From assembly GCA_021741285.1 (NCBI GenBank), contig JAIOYD010000061.1:1-8109 (forward strand): 8,109 bases of DNA, read 5' to 3'. This DNA is from Rickettsiaceae bacterium. GTDB lineage: Bacteria > Pseudomonadota > Alphaproteobacteria > Rickettsiales > Rickettsiaceae. Positions 1 through 6,083 of this stretch are shown piece by piece. The translations under genes and the position numbers were made by a program. Every line of letters starts with the position of its first letter. The first letter of the stretch is position 1. The notes under the pieces were generated by a model that saw nothing but the letters and a program-made list of their open reading frames with translations, did not search any database and had not been told where the DNA came from.

Positions 1-256
1 GTTGATTGCGTGTTGATAATGAGCAATGACGATCATTCTCGAGTGAGAGCAGAAAGGCTTTTATACGATCTGAGCTAATGTCATCTATAAGTAATTTATC
101 AATGGTCTTTTTAGACCTACTAGCCATACATGGTAATAGTAGCTTGAATGTATCGCGGTAGCTTTGCTGAGTGTTTTTTGATAAGTTTCTGGTGCTGATT
201 AAGTACTCTGACAAAAATCGTTTTATCCATATGCTTAAATAATTTGTATCTTTCAT
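1..256 (-). CDS. Third tyrosine recombinase of the trio (C), N-terminal part, runs off window edge
   Basis: The open frame starts at the ATG at 256-254, overlapping the TGA of recombinase B (ATGA), and continues past position 1 for 85 codons. It begins MKDTNYLSIWIKRFLSEYL. The pattern of a hydrophobic helix, then NTQQSYRDTFKLLLP, then a stretch ending AFLLSLENDRHCSLSTRNQ, is that of the SAM-like core-binding domain at the N-terminus of phage-type integrases, in particular the third recombinase of trio elements. The catalytic domain lies outside the window. A ribosome binding site AGGAG (268-264) sits 7 nt before the start, inside the end of gene B, so translation is probably coupled to B. The frame is too short for default ORF calling because it is cut by the edge. 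Confidence 0.75.
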   Translation of the reverse strand, partial: MKDTNYLSIWIKRFLSEYLISTRNLSKNTQQSYRDTFKLLLPCMASRSKKTIDKLLIDDISSDRIKAFLLSLENDRHCSLSTRNQ

Positions 257-537
257 TGTTTTTCTCCTATTGTATATGCTTCAAAGCGTATATTATCCTC
301 CTGCAACATATCATCCGTCATTGTCAAATAAACCGTCGTATCAGCAAGGCGTCTGTGACCAAGATAGGTTGATAATATTGGAAGAAGTTGTTGCACGTCC
401 TTCTTCTCCCGATACCAACTTGTTAGTCTATGTACAGCAAAGCTGTGACGAAGATCATGTATTCTTGGTTGATATCTGCTAGTATCGTCTCTTTTAATCT
501 TAGCCTTAGCTCTTATTCTTTGGAAAATATATTGCAT
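253..537 (-). pseudogene. Second tyrosine recombinase of the trio (B), C-terminal catalytic fragment
   Basis: This is the 3' part of recombinase B, separated from its 5' part (1078-1743) by the IS200-like insertion. The 94 residues from the first internal ATG contain the second half of the tyrosine recombinase active site: HDLRHSFAVHRL (H27, R30), LGHRR (H61) and the nucleophile Tyr70 in TTVYLTM. The frame stays open upstream of the ATG toward the IS200-like right end (codons for N-V-I-I-N-T), showing that the ATG is an internal methionine. Together with the 221 residues of the 5' part this restores a protein of about 320 aa with the complete R-K-H-R-H-Y set. The stop overlaps the start of C (ATGA). 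As it stands the fragment lacks Arg-I and the DNA-binding domain and should be inactive alone. Confidence 0.85.
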
Positions 538-557
538 TGTATTTATAATGACATTCT

Positions 558-577
558 CCTCGCAGCAAGCTGCGAGG
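558..577 (-). repeat. IS200-like right-end hairpin
   Basis: A perfect 8-bp stem, CCTCGCAG/CTGCGAGG, with a 4-nt loop lies 2 nt beyond the stop codon of the transposase. IS200/IS605 transposases recognise such subterminal hairpins as single strands at each end. The loop and the closing G-C pair are the same as in the left-end hairpin. It could also act as a transcription barrier, but there is no adjacent T-run. Confidence 0.75.
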
Positions 578-579
578 TA

Positions 580-1032
580 TCAAAAGAGCTTCAACTGCCC
601 TGAATGTATTTGTTTATAGTTTTTTATTCCTTGATTTTTAACATAATTTCTCAGTTTATTTTCGTCACCATGTTTGCCCACGGTACTTATGAAATAGCCT
701 TTTGTCCAAAACTCACTGCCCCACAATTTTTTCTTTAAATACGGAAATTTTAAGAAAATTTCTCTAGCCGTTATGCTCTTTATAATTTGCACCACTTTGC
801 TTGGCCTATACATCGGTACCGATTGTACTAAAAAATGTACGTGATCTTCATCAACTCCTATCTCTAAAAAATTTACCTCATATCTTTGTTGTATTTCTAG
901 ACATATCACTTTTAACCATTCCTCAACCTCCTCGTCCTCAAATATTTTCTTTCTAAATTTTGCAGGAGCGACTATGTGATATACTAAAACCGATACGTTA
1001 TGACTTTTATGAATATACTGACTTTCTACCAT
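580..1032 (-). CDS. tnpA: IS200/IS605-family transposase TnpA (Y1 HUH)
   Basis: A 150-aa single-domain transposase, the usual full length for IS200-type TnpA. It cuts and rejoins single-stranded transposon DNA through a 5'-phosphotyrosine. The metal-binding HUH motif is H64-V65-H66 in VDEDHVHFLVQ. The nucleophile is Tyr130 in NKLRNYVKNQG on the C-terminal helix. Other family blocks are SHNVSVLVYHIV near the N-terminus, IKSITAREIF, and LWGSEFWTKGYFISTVG. It appears intact. It lies in the same orientation as the recombinase operon it interrupts. No good Shine-Dalgarno precedes the ATG, and a TATAAT only 6 nt upstream suggests a very short leader. Confidence 0.93.
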   Translation of the reverse strand: MVESQYIHKSHNVSVLVYHIVAPAKFRKKIFEDEEVEEWLKVICLEIQQRYEVNFLEIGVDEDHVHFLVQSVPMYRPSKVVQIIKSITAREIFLKFPYLKKKLWGSEFWTKGYFISTVGKHGDENKLRNYVKNQGIKNYKQIHSGQLKLF

Positions 1033-1038
1033 CTAGAA

Positions 1039-1044
1039 ATTATA
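1039..1044 (-). promoter_or_regulatory. Possible -10 box of the IS200-like transposase
   Basis: A perfect TATAAT lies 6 nt before the tnpA ATG on the minus strand. A weak TTGCTT sits 16 nt upstream of it, inside the left-end hairpin. If used, the mRNA would start at or next to the start codon and promoter access would depend on hairpin formation. The sequence match is clear for the -10 only; promoter activity is inferred and the match could be chance in AT-rich DNA. Confidence 0.3.
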
Positions 1045-1058
1045 AGACTTTTCTAGAA

Positions 1059-1072
1059 CGAAGCAAGCTTCG
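1059..1072 (-). repeat. IS200-like left-end hairpin
   Basis: A perfect 5-bp stem, CGAAG/CTTCG, encloses the 4-nt loop CTTG (minus strand), 27 nt upstream of the transposase start. The loop and flanking bases (AGCTTGCT) are identical to those in the right-end hairpin, supporting a pair of TnpA recognition structures. Confidence 0.65.
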
Positions 1073-1077
1073 GGGAA

Positions 1078-1743
1078 TTAAACCCGAGAGAGATTAAATT
1101 CCTGAGCATTTTTCCCTATAAACAAAGGACTTTCTGGTGATTGTGGCTGCCTTTGATCTATCCTCCATTCTAAATATTTAGCAAGGGCATCCTTAATTTG
1201 TATACTAAACGGTACTAAGCGGGACTTATAAAATTTTGATTGCTCTATTGTGATTACTGCATTCTCCATATCTATGTCTTGCAGAGTGACAGACAGTGTT
1301 TCATGGATCCTTAAGCCAAGAGCATAGGTCAAAATAAGTGCAGTCTGTACTGTGCATGCATGAATGCAGCTCTTATTTTTTTGATATGTTAGGGATGTAT
1401 CAAAAAGTAGTTTTAGTTCGCTTTGTGAGTAAATATATGGAACAAAGCTCTGCGGTCTTTTTGGGAGTATTGATGGAAGTGGCACTTTGGTAACGTAATT
1501 GCGCGCTAGTGCATACTGATAGAATCCGAAGAGTGCCGAATGCTTGGCAAACCAGCTAGATGTTACAGTTTGTGCGTCCCCGTAAAGAAAGCTGTTTATT
1601 CGCGCTAAAGAGATAGATTGGATATCTGTGTCTGATCCGAAAGCTTTACAAAATACTTTTAAGTAGTAGGCGTTGGTCTTAACTTTCTCACCTAAAGATT
1701 GCCTATAGTGGATATATTGAGTTACAAGTTGGTTTAGCATCAT
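1078..1743 (-). pseudogene. Second tyrosine recombinase of the trio (B), N-terminal fragment
   Basis: This is the 5' part of recombinase B, 221 codons, ending at a TAA supplied by the inserted IS200-like element. Residues about 1-95 form the core-binding domain (LVTQYIHYRQSLG, helices up to YQYALARNYV). Residues from about 105 begin the catalytic domain, with Arg-I at R145 in ALGLRIHETLSV and the beta-hairpin lysine around K170/K173 in EQSKFYKSRLVPF. The H-x-x-R, second His and Tyr are missing here and are found in the fragment at 253-537. The first ATG (1743) overlaps the TGA of gene A (ATGA), with GGGAGG 6 nt upstream at 1755-1750. A second ATG follows directly, so the start is uncertain by one codon. 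Confidence 0.85.
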
Positions 1744-3359
1744 AATAGACCTCCCATATCAAATTCAGCAACTTTGCGTAAACTCATAAGATCAACTTTT
1801 GCATAGATTCTTGTGGTATCTAGAGTAAGATGCCCCAAATGATTACTTATTTCTTTCAGTGATATCCCTTCATTAATTAAATGAGTGGCACATGCATGAC
1901 GAAGTGCATGTGGTCCGTAATGTTTTATTGTAATATTCAGCTTTTTAAGCCTTTTACTGACAATTTGATACACTGCAGCTGATGATAAAAGTTTATAAGG
2001 CGCGTACATAGACAAGAATATTTCTCTTGATCTACACAATTTTGGTCTTGTCGTAGTTAAGTATCTTAAAATTGCTTCACCAACGGTTTTAGAAAGAGGG
2101 AATGTCTGAAGTTTACCTCTCTTGGCACGCTGTAAATGAATTAACTCATTTTCCCAATCGATATCCTCTAAACGTAGATGAGTAACCTCACTGCATCTCA
2201 TGCCATATACTGATAGTAGCATTAATATGGCATAGTCTCTGATGTCTACTAAACTATCACTGATACTATTTGCTAGTAATGTTTTGACATCACTCCAGTA
2301 TGGCGCAGAAGGCAATGACTCATCTCTATATACACGTGGTGCTTTAATAGTACTTGCCAAGTGTTTTGGACACCAGCCTTGATCCTCGGCATATCTCAAG
2401 AAAGAGCGCAGTATTGAAGCGTAAAGTTGTACAGTGCGTCTTGAGTGATGATCAATATCATGTTTATCTATAATTATCTCATCTACGATGAGTGGCGTGA
2501 GTTTAGTAAACTCTTGCTGCTTCGCTCTGACACTGGTAAGAAAAATTCTAAGTTGATAAAATCTAGAAAGAATTGTACGTTCAGACAGTCCTTGTTCCTG
2601 TCTCATGTAACTTATATACTGGTTGAGATATTCTTCAAATGGAATAGGCTGCTTGGTTTCCTGTAAACAGCCTAGCATTTTAAACCACCTCATAGCATTT
2701 CGAATAAATTGTTTTTTTGCAAATCTTGAATGTTTGCTTTGCTCATGTATATTCTGTGGATCTCTTGTCCGACGCCATCGGTCTGCCGCTTCTTCGATTT
2801 CACTCAATGTTACTATCCTTACTTGATAAAAGTCTAGAAACTGTATGATTATCAATAGATACTGCGCTATTATACTAATGGTAGAAGTTACTGCTCCACA
2901 ATCACTCCAATACTTTAGATACATAACCCTTTCCTCAACTAATGGAGCTGCCGAATGGCGGTCTATTGTATAAGATTGCGCAAAAATCTTCTGGAACACT
3001 GGGATAACTGTTTTTACTGGGTGTTCTAAACGACCTAGTTTTACCAACCAGTGAGTGGCATACCAAATAAAACGTTTTTTCCCAGTTTTTGAAAAGGCTA
3101 CCTTTTTTTGTGGGTTATTAGATTGATATCTAGCCCAGAGATCAGCAGCTACTTCAACTTCTTCTATAGTCACAATATCTTTGGTATCTAACTGCAGATA
3201 CTCAACAATGCGTATAAGATATTGTGCGATAGTTATAAGAGTGCTGTGAGCTTTACCATCTTCATGCCAATATTGGAGATAATTTAAACGCTCCTCCAAC
3301 AATGGTGCGTTAATATGCTTTGTAACGTAATAGCTGCTTCTGAATAGTTGGTTAAACAT
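1740..3359 (-). CDS. First tyrosine recombinase of the trio (A), with duplicated N-terminal module
   Basis: A 539-aa site-specific recombinase that would cut and exchange DNA strands at the element ends. The C-terminal catalytic domain (about 350-530) has the full residue set: R388 in VYGMRCSEV, lysine K413/K416 in RAKRGKL, H484 and R487 in HALRHACATHL, H510 in NHLGHLTLD, and the nucleophile Y519 in RIYAKVD. A SAM-like core-binding domain occupies about 240-345. Ahead of it lie two copies of a module of about 110 residues (17-126 and 137-245) aligned at a constant offset of 120-121: APLLEER/APLVEER, IAQYL/IAQYL, AADLW/AADRW, KKRFI/KKQFI. This makes the protein longer than a usual recombinase of 300-450 aa. 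The start is supported by AGGAGG 6 nt upstream. It appears intact and leads the operon A-B-C. Confidence 0.9.
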   Translation of the reverse strand: MFNQLFRSSYYVTKHINAPLLEERLNYLQYWHEDGKAHSTLITIAQYLIRIVEYLQLDTKDIVTIEEVEVAADLWARYQSNNPQKKVAFSKTGKKRFIWYATHWLVKLGRLEHPVKTVIPVFQKIFAQSYTIDRHSAAPLVEERVMYLKYWSDCGAVTSTISIIAQYLLIIIQFLDFYQVRIVTLSEIEEAADRWRRTRDPQNIHEQSKHSRFAKKQFIRNAMRWFKMLGCLQETKQPIPFEEYLNQYISYMRQEQGLSERTILSRFYQLRIFLTSVRAKQQEFTKLTPLIVDEIIIDKHDIDHHSRRTVQLYASILRSFLRYAEDQGWCPKHLASTIKAPRVYRDESLPSAPYWSDVKTLLANSISDSLVDIRDYAILMLLSVYGMRCSEVTHLRLEDIDWENELIHLQRAKRGKLQTFPLSKTVGEAILRYLTTTRPKLCRSREIFLSMYAPYKLLSSAAVYQIVSKRLKKLNITIKHYGPHALRHACATHLINEGISLKEISNHLGHLTLDTTRIYAKVDLMSLRKVAEFDMGGLL

Positions 3360-3365
3360 GATCTT

Positions 3366-3371
3366 CCTCCT
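3366..3371 (-). promoter_or_regulatory. Strong ribosome binding site of recombinase A
   Basis: AGGAGG on the minus strand lies 6 nt before the ATG at 3359. It fixes the start of the first gene of the trio. Confidence 0.75.
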
Positions 3372-3410
3372 TTCTGGTTTATTGAAATTATGAACAACCA
3401 GTGTTAGGAT

Positions 3411-3440
3411 AACCTACATCATGCAAAAATTATGTTGTTT
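3411..3440. repeat. Imperfect 12-6-12 dyad upstream of recombinase A
   Basis: The left arm AACCTACATCAT (3411-3422) and the right arm ATTATGTTGTTT (3429-3440) match as inverted repeats at 9 of 12 positions around the 6-nt spacer GCAAAA. Arm and spacer sizes are those of tyrosine recombinase core sites. It could instead be an operator for the recombinase promoter. Function is inferred. Confidence 0.4.
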
Positions 3441-3480
3441 AGATGATAATAAAGGGGTAAGAAAAACAAGGAATGTTGAC

Positions 3481-4968
3481 TCAACACAACATAACTAGCT
3501 TGGCAACATAAGGCAGATTATGTGGTGCATCACATAATCTGCCGACAGCAATTGGTCGCATAGCCCTCTCTGCCGCATTATTATCGATTTCGATCTTACC
3601 ATCATTGAGGAATCGCAGCAAAGCCGCCTCATTATTTAGCGCATAGCTAATCGCTTGTGCCGTCGTGCTTTTGGTCGGCAAGTCTTTGCGATATTTTTTA
3701 AAGTCGATAAATAATTGGTCCACTAGGGCTTTTGTCTTTTCCTGTCGGTGTTCCATTCTTCTCTCAGGAGTAAGTCCTTTGATTGCTGCTTCTATTTTGT
3801 AGATATTAGATATTTGTTCTAATACCCAAAGCGCAATATTGGCTTTATCGTTCGCTACCGTTATCTCATAAAATTTTCGTCTAGCGTGCGCCCAGCAAGC
3901 TGCTTCGGTAATTGTAGCCTCAGGATTTGTGTTATTATATAATCGGTTATATCCGGAATAGGCGTCAGCATGTAAAACACCATTAAAGCTTTGTAGATGC
4001 TCTGCAGGTCTTGCACTTTTACGATCCGGACTATAAAAATAACACACTGCCGGCGGAGTAATATCTCCATATGGTCTGCCATCTCGAACATATGTCCATA
4101 TCCTGCCGGTTTTGGTTTTCCCTAAACCGGGTGCCAATACTCTTACGGGCGTATCATCACCATGTAGGTAACCTGCTGAGAATATTTCTTGCTTTAGTTC
4201 ATCTATTAATGGCTGCAATAATAAAGCGCATCGGCTAGCCCACCCAGTCATAGTGCTTTGGGCAATTTCAACCCCTTCTCGTAAGTATATTTGATGCTGA
4301 CGATATATCGGTAAATGATTGCAGTATTTTTGGATTAATATATGTGCCAATAAGCCGGATCCTGCTTTGCCCTTATCTATTGCTTTTGATGAAGCATAAG
4401 CTTGCACTATCTTTTCACAACCAATACAAACACAACGTGGTCTGATATGGCGTATCACTTTAAATGATGACGGCACATATTCCAGTGTTTCTGCGATATC
4501 ATCTTCTATCTTCCTAAACTCCAAGCTGCCACAGTCCGGACAGTTCGGTGGCGGATTTAAAACAATATCTTCTCTCGGTAAGTGAGCGGGTAATTTTAAT
4601 CGCTTCGGGCGACGCTGCTCCTGGGTAGGCTTAATATCAACCTCAGCAATTATATCTGCTTTTGCCGAAGCTAATTCATTCTCTTCTATCCATAATTCAA
4701 GCTGTTCTATTTGACTATCCAACTTCTCAGAGGATCGACCGAACTTCTTGGCTTTTAGTATTTTTAGCTGCTCTTTTAATAGCTCGATCTCTGACAGCAA
4801 ATAATGGTTTTTTGTCCTTAGATCTTCTTTCTCAGTCTTTAAACTCTCTTTTTCGGTCTTTAGAGCTTCTTTTTCATATAGTAAAGAATGATTTTCTTTA
4901 CTAAGCTCAGCAATAATTTGCTGTAAAATATTAGACTCGGATGGTAAGTTTTCAATATCTATTTTCAT
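3481..4968 (-). CDS. tnpC: IS66-family transposase TnpC (DDE), 3'-truncated
   Basis: The IS66 transposase, reading 495 codons. An N-terminal coiled coil (about 10-75) has heptads including two LKTEKE units. A zinc-finger segment follows, with C143/C146 (CPDCGS) and C181/C184 (CIGCEK). The DDE catalytic residues are D271 or D272 in YLHGDDTPV, D335 in VLHADAYSGY and E467 in DNNAAERAMRP. Family sequence ends at AVGR (R477, codon 3540-3538). The next 18 codons are unlike the usual K-N-W/Y-L-F-A-G continuation and come from the adjoining RIT-like end before a chance TGA. About 40-60 C-terminal residues are lost, so activity is doubtful although all catalytic residues remain. It lies 71 nt after tnpB in the order A-B-C. 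Confidence 0.9.
   Translation of the reverse strand: MKIDIENLPSESNILQQIIAELSKENHSLLYEKEALKTEKESLKTEKEDLRTKNHYLLSEIELLKEQLKILKAKKFGRSSEKLDSQIEQLELWIEENELASAKADIIAEVDIKPTQEQRRPKRLKLPAHLPREDIVLNPPPNCPDCGSLEFRKIEDDIAETLEYVPSSFKVIRHIRPRCVCIGCEKIVQAYASSKAIDKGKAGSGLLAHILIQKYCNHLPIYRQHQIYLREGVEIAQSTMTGWASRCALLLQPLIDELKQEIFSAGYLHGDDTPVRVLAPGLGKTKTGRIWTYVRDGRPYGDITPPAVCYFYSPDRKSARPAEHLQSFNGVLHADAYSGYNRLYNNTNPEATITEAACWAHARRKFYEITVANDKANIALWVLEQISNIYKIEAAIKGLTPERRMEHRQEKTKALVDQLFIDFKKYRKDLPTKSTTAQAISYALNNEAALLRFLNDGKIEIDNNAAERAMRPIAVGRLCDAPHNLPYVAKLVMLC
3487..3511 (+). repeat. Two direct CAACATAA repeats near the RIT-like end
   Basis: CAACATAA occurs at 3487-3494 and 3504-3511 (17-bp period). An inverted copy lies at 3430-3437, and the related CACATAA lies in the terminal palindrome at 3531-3537. 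The clustering within about 110 bp of the element end suggests accessory or arm-type recombinase binding sites. Confidence 0.4.
3512..3543. repeat. Perfect 13-6-13 inverted repeat at the RIT-like/IS66 junction
   Basis: The arms GGCAGATTATGTG (3512-3524) and CACATAATCTGCC (3531-3543) are perfectly complementary around the spacer GTGCAT (3525-3530). The outer six bases of the right arm are the last family-like codons of IS66 tnpC (Gly-Arg), so half of one arm appears to be target sequence. Size and geometry fit a tyrosine recombinase core (crossover) site. There is no T-run on either side, so a Rho-independent terminator is unlikely. Confidence 0.6.
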
Positions 4969-5039
4969 AGTTATTTTATACCATAAAACCCAGTGCGAAT
5001 CAAAGGTTTATGAGGTAAATATCCAAAAAAACAGCTACC

Positions 5040-5390
5040 TTATCCGGCATATTTAGGCGGATTCGACCATCGGGGATTTCTCCAATCTATCCCTTCTATT
5101 AACATGGATAATTGTGCCCTAGTTATTGCCACAGAACTCTTATCATCACATATTGGCCAAATAAACTTGCCACTATCCAAACATTTATAAAATAAGCAAA
5201 ATCCCTGCCCATCCCACCATAATATTTTTACACGATCAGCTCGCTTGCCTCGAAAGACAAACATTGCACCCACGGCAAATTGTTCAGATAATAACGTTTG
5301 TGCCAGTATTGTTAGACCGTTAATACCTTTGCGCATATCTGTGCAACCGGTACATAGATATATCTTGATCTCATAACCGATATTTAGCAT
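5040..5390 (-). CDS. tnpB: IS66-family accessory protein TnpB (IS66 Orf2)
   Basis: A 116-aa protein of the IS66 Orf2 family, required with TnpA for transposition of IS66-type elements. Its biochemical role is not established. Family signatures are TDMRKGINGL (residues 17-26), GAMFVFRGKRADRVKIL (41-57), and WWDGQGFCLFYK followed by KFIWP (58-79). The length is normal and no lesion is visible. The start codon lies inside the end of tnpA (7-bp overlap, ATGCTAA), pointing to coupled translation. tnpC follows after 71 nt. Confidence 0.92.
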   Translation of the reverse strand: MLNIGYEIKIYLCTGCTDMRKGINGLTILAQTLLSEQFAVGAMFVFRGKRADRVKILWWDGQGFCLFYKCLDSGKFIWPICDDKSSVAITRAQLSMLIEGIDWRNPRWSNPPKYAG

Positions 5391-5737
5391 GATTCCTCTA
5401 GTATCTTAACTATCGATAGCAATGTAGAACTCTTGATTTGTCCCTGCATTACCAGTGATAAATTATCAAACTTTAGAGATGCTTCTTGCAAAGTCAGCAA
5501 TTGCTTCGGCTTGCTGACTGATAACTCTATGAATTGACCAACCGAGTCAGAGCCATTTTTTTTATCAAAGGATACAGTGCTAGCTAGTGCCATTCTGTTG
5601 TAACTGCTCCGCCAGCCGTATACAGTCTCAGGTGAGATCCCATATTTCTCAGCCAATTTTGTTATTACACACCTCGGTTTCAATGATTCTTCAATAACTC
5701 GGGTTTTTATCTCTACCGCTACCTTCTTGCCTCTCAT
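5384..5737 (-). CDS. tnpA: IS66-family accessory protein TnpA (helix-turn-helix)
   Basis: A 117-aa first gene of the IS66 operon. The N-terminal half has a transposase_8/IS66 TnpA-type helix-turn-helix at about residues 22-48 (VITKLAEKYGISPETVYGWR), presumably binding the element ends. The C-terminal half is variable, as usual. The ATG at 5737 follows a purine-rich stretch with AAGGAG and AAGGA about 5-15 nt upstream. The left terminal repeat of the element lies 84 nt before the start, so the leader is short and the promoter should sit within 5738-5821. It appears intact. Confidence 0.88.
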   Translation of the reverse strand: MRGKKVAVEIKTRVIEESLKPRCVITKLAEKYGISPETVYGWRSSYNRMALASTVSFDKKNGSDSVGQFIELSVSKPKQLLTLQEASLKFDNLSLVMQGQIKSSTLLSIVKILEESC

Positions 5738-5798
5738 ATGTTTCCTTCTCCTTTTCCATCAAAAAAAGAATTCTACACTCTATCCCTACAATTGCCTA

Positions 5799-5821
5799 GA
5801 CCGCCTTTACAGCGTGCTTAC
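5799..5821 (-). repeat. IS66 left terminal sequence
   Basis: Read on the minus strand from 5821 the element begins GTAAGCACGCTGTAAAGGCG. The GTAAG start is the conserved tip of IS66-family inverted repeats. Position 84 bp upstream of tnpA is also typical. The partner repeat is not in the window. Confidence 0.7.
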
Positions 5822-5958
5822 AGACTAAGACAAAAAATAAGGACTGGTCGTCATTTCGTTAGACAATCTAGAGCACCGATCAACAAATGGAAGGATTGCA
5901 GAGGAGGAAAAGTGCCTTATGCAGCTTAACCGAATGCCATTGTCTTCCACAGGGGCCC
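5822..5958. other. Flank between IS66 and the maturase remnant, no recognisable gene
   Basis: These 137 bases lie between the IS66 left end and the recognisable maturase tail. By position they should be intron A sequence, but no frame gives convincing maturase similarity. Short open stretches are interrupted (for example TAG at 5869 and TAA at 5927). Either the segment is degenerate or it derives from another insertion. Confidence 0.4.
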
Positions 5959-6072
5959 AAATATAAAAGGTTAAAAGGAAGTCGTCGAAATGCAACTAAA
6001 TGGCTTAAGCGTATTGCAACGCAAGAGCCCACTATGTTTGCACATTGGCAGATTACATATCAACCAAAATGA
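5959..6072 (+). pseudogene. C-terminal remnant of a group II intron-encoded maturase (intron A)
   Basis: The last 37 or so codons of a group II intron maturase, stop TGA at 6070-6072. The sequence KYKRLKGSRRNATKWLKRIA followed by QEPTMFAHWQ matches the typical end of one bacterial maturase lineage (K-Y-K-R-L, W-L-x-R-I-A, x-E-P-x-L-F-A-H-W). The start of intron domain V follows 11 nt after the stop, as expected for an ORF in domain IV. Upstream of KYKRL the frame gives no recognisable maturase sequence, and stops lie in all frames before the IS66 edge, so this is a decayed or truncated tail. Its C-terminal style differs from the lineage of the downstream RT, arguing against both being copies of one intron. 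Confidence 0.65.
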
Positions 6073-6083
6073 CTGAATAATAA

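Larger units (their letters stand above)
553..1080 (-). mobile_element. IS200/IS605-family insertion element (tnpA only)
   Basis: This element of about 530 bp interrupts recombinase gene B. It contains one HUH transposase gene and no tnpB/iscB-type accessory gene, which makes it IS200-like. Both ends carry a short perfect hairpin with the same CAAG/CTTG loop (558-577 and 1059-1072) instead of terminal inverted repeats, as expected for this family. Boundaries are approximate. The left junction is near 1080, where gene B runs into TAA. The right junction lies between the hairpin at 558 and the resumed gene B frame at about 552. This family makes no target duplication, so the edges cannot be read from repeats. 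Confidence 0.8.
1..3537 (-). mobile_element. RIT-like (recombinase-in-trio) element, right-hand part
   Basis: Three consecutive tyrosine recombinase genes on the minus strand (A 3359-1740, B from 1743 split into two pieces, C from 256 off the window) are linked by 4-bp ATGA stop/start overlaps. This is the hallmark of recombinase-in-trio elements. The outer end is placed near 3537 because the IS66 tnpC reading frame keeps family sequence up to the Gly-Arg codons at 3543-3538 and departs from it immediately after. The about 180 bp between this end and gene A hold repeated CAACATAA motifs and two dyads with 6-nt spacers, suitable as recombinase binding sites. The other end lies outside the window. 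The trio assignment is firm; the exact end is inferred. Confidence 0.75.
3538..5821 (-). mobile_element. IS66-family insertion sequence, right end missing
   Basis: The canonical three-gene IS66 layout (tnpA, tnpB, tnpC) runs on the minus strand, with the left terminal sequence GTAAGCACG starting at 5821. The opposite end is absent because tnpC is broken at 3538 by the RIT-like element. The missing tail may lie beyond the left edge of the window, on the far side of that element. IS66 makes 8-bp target duplications; the left-flank candidate is AGACTAAG at 5822-5829. Confidence 0.85.

Noticed and set aside
2445..2826. Plus-strand open frames opposite recombinase A
   Set aside because: Low-complexity shadow frames antisense to a well-conserved recombinase, without ribosome binding sites or recognisable domains.
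3512..3543. Rho-independent terminator
   Set aside because: The inverted repeat is perfect but lacks a T-run on both strands and has a moderately AT-rich stem. Its position at an element junction fits a recombination site better.
3400..3545. CRISPR or integron attC array
   Set aside because: The repeats are short (8 bp), irregularly spaced and of mixed orientation. There are no unique-spacer units, no cas genes and no attC consensus ends.
3481..4968. Intact, functional IS66 transposase
   Set aside because: The last 18 residues do not fit the family and the usual C-terminal segment and right terminal repeat are missing.
5738..5929. Plus-strand open frame of 63 codons across the IS66 left end
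   Set aside because: It crosses the element boundary at 5821 and starts inside the tnpA leader, so it is a composite of unrelated sequence with no family likeness.
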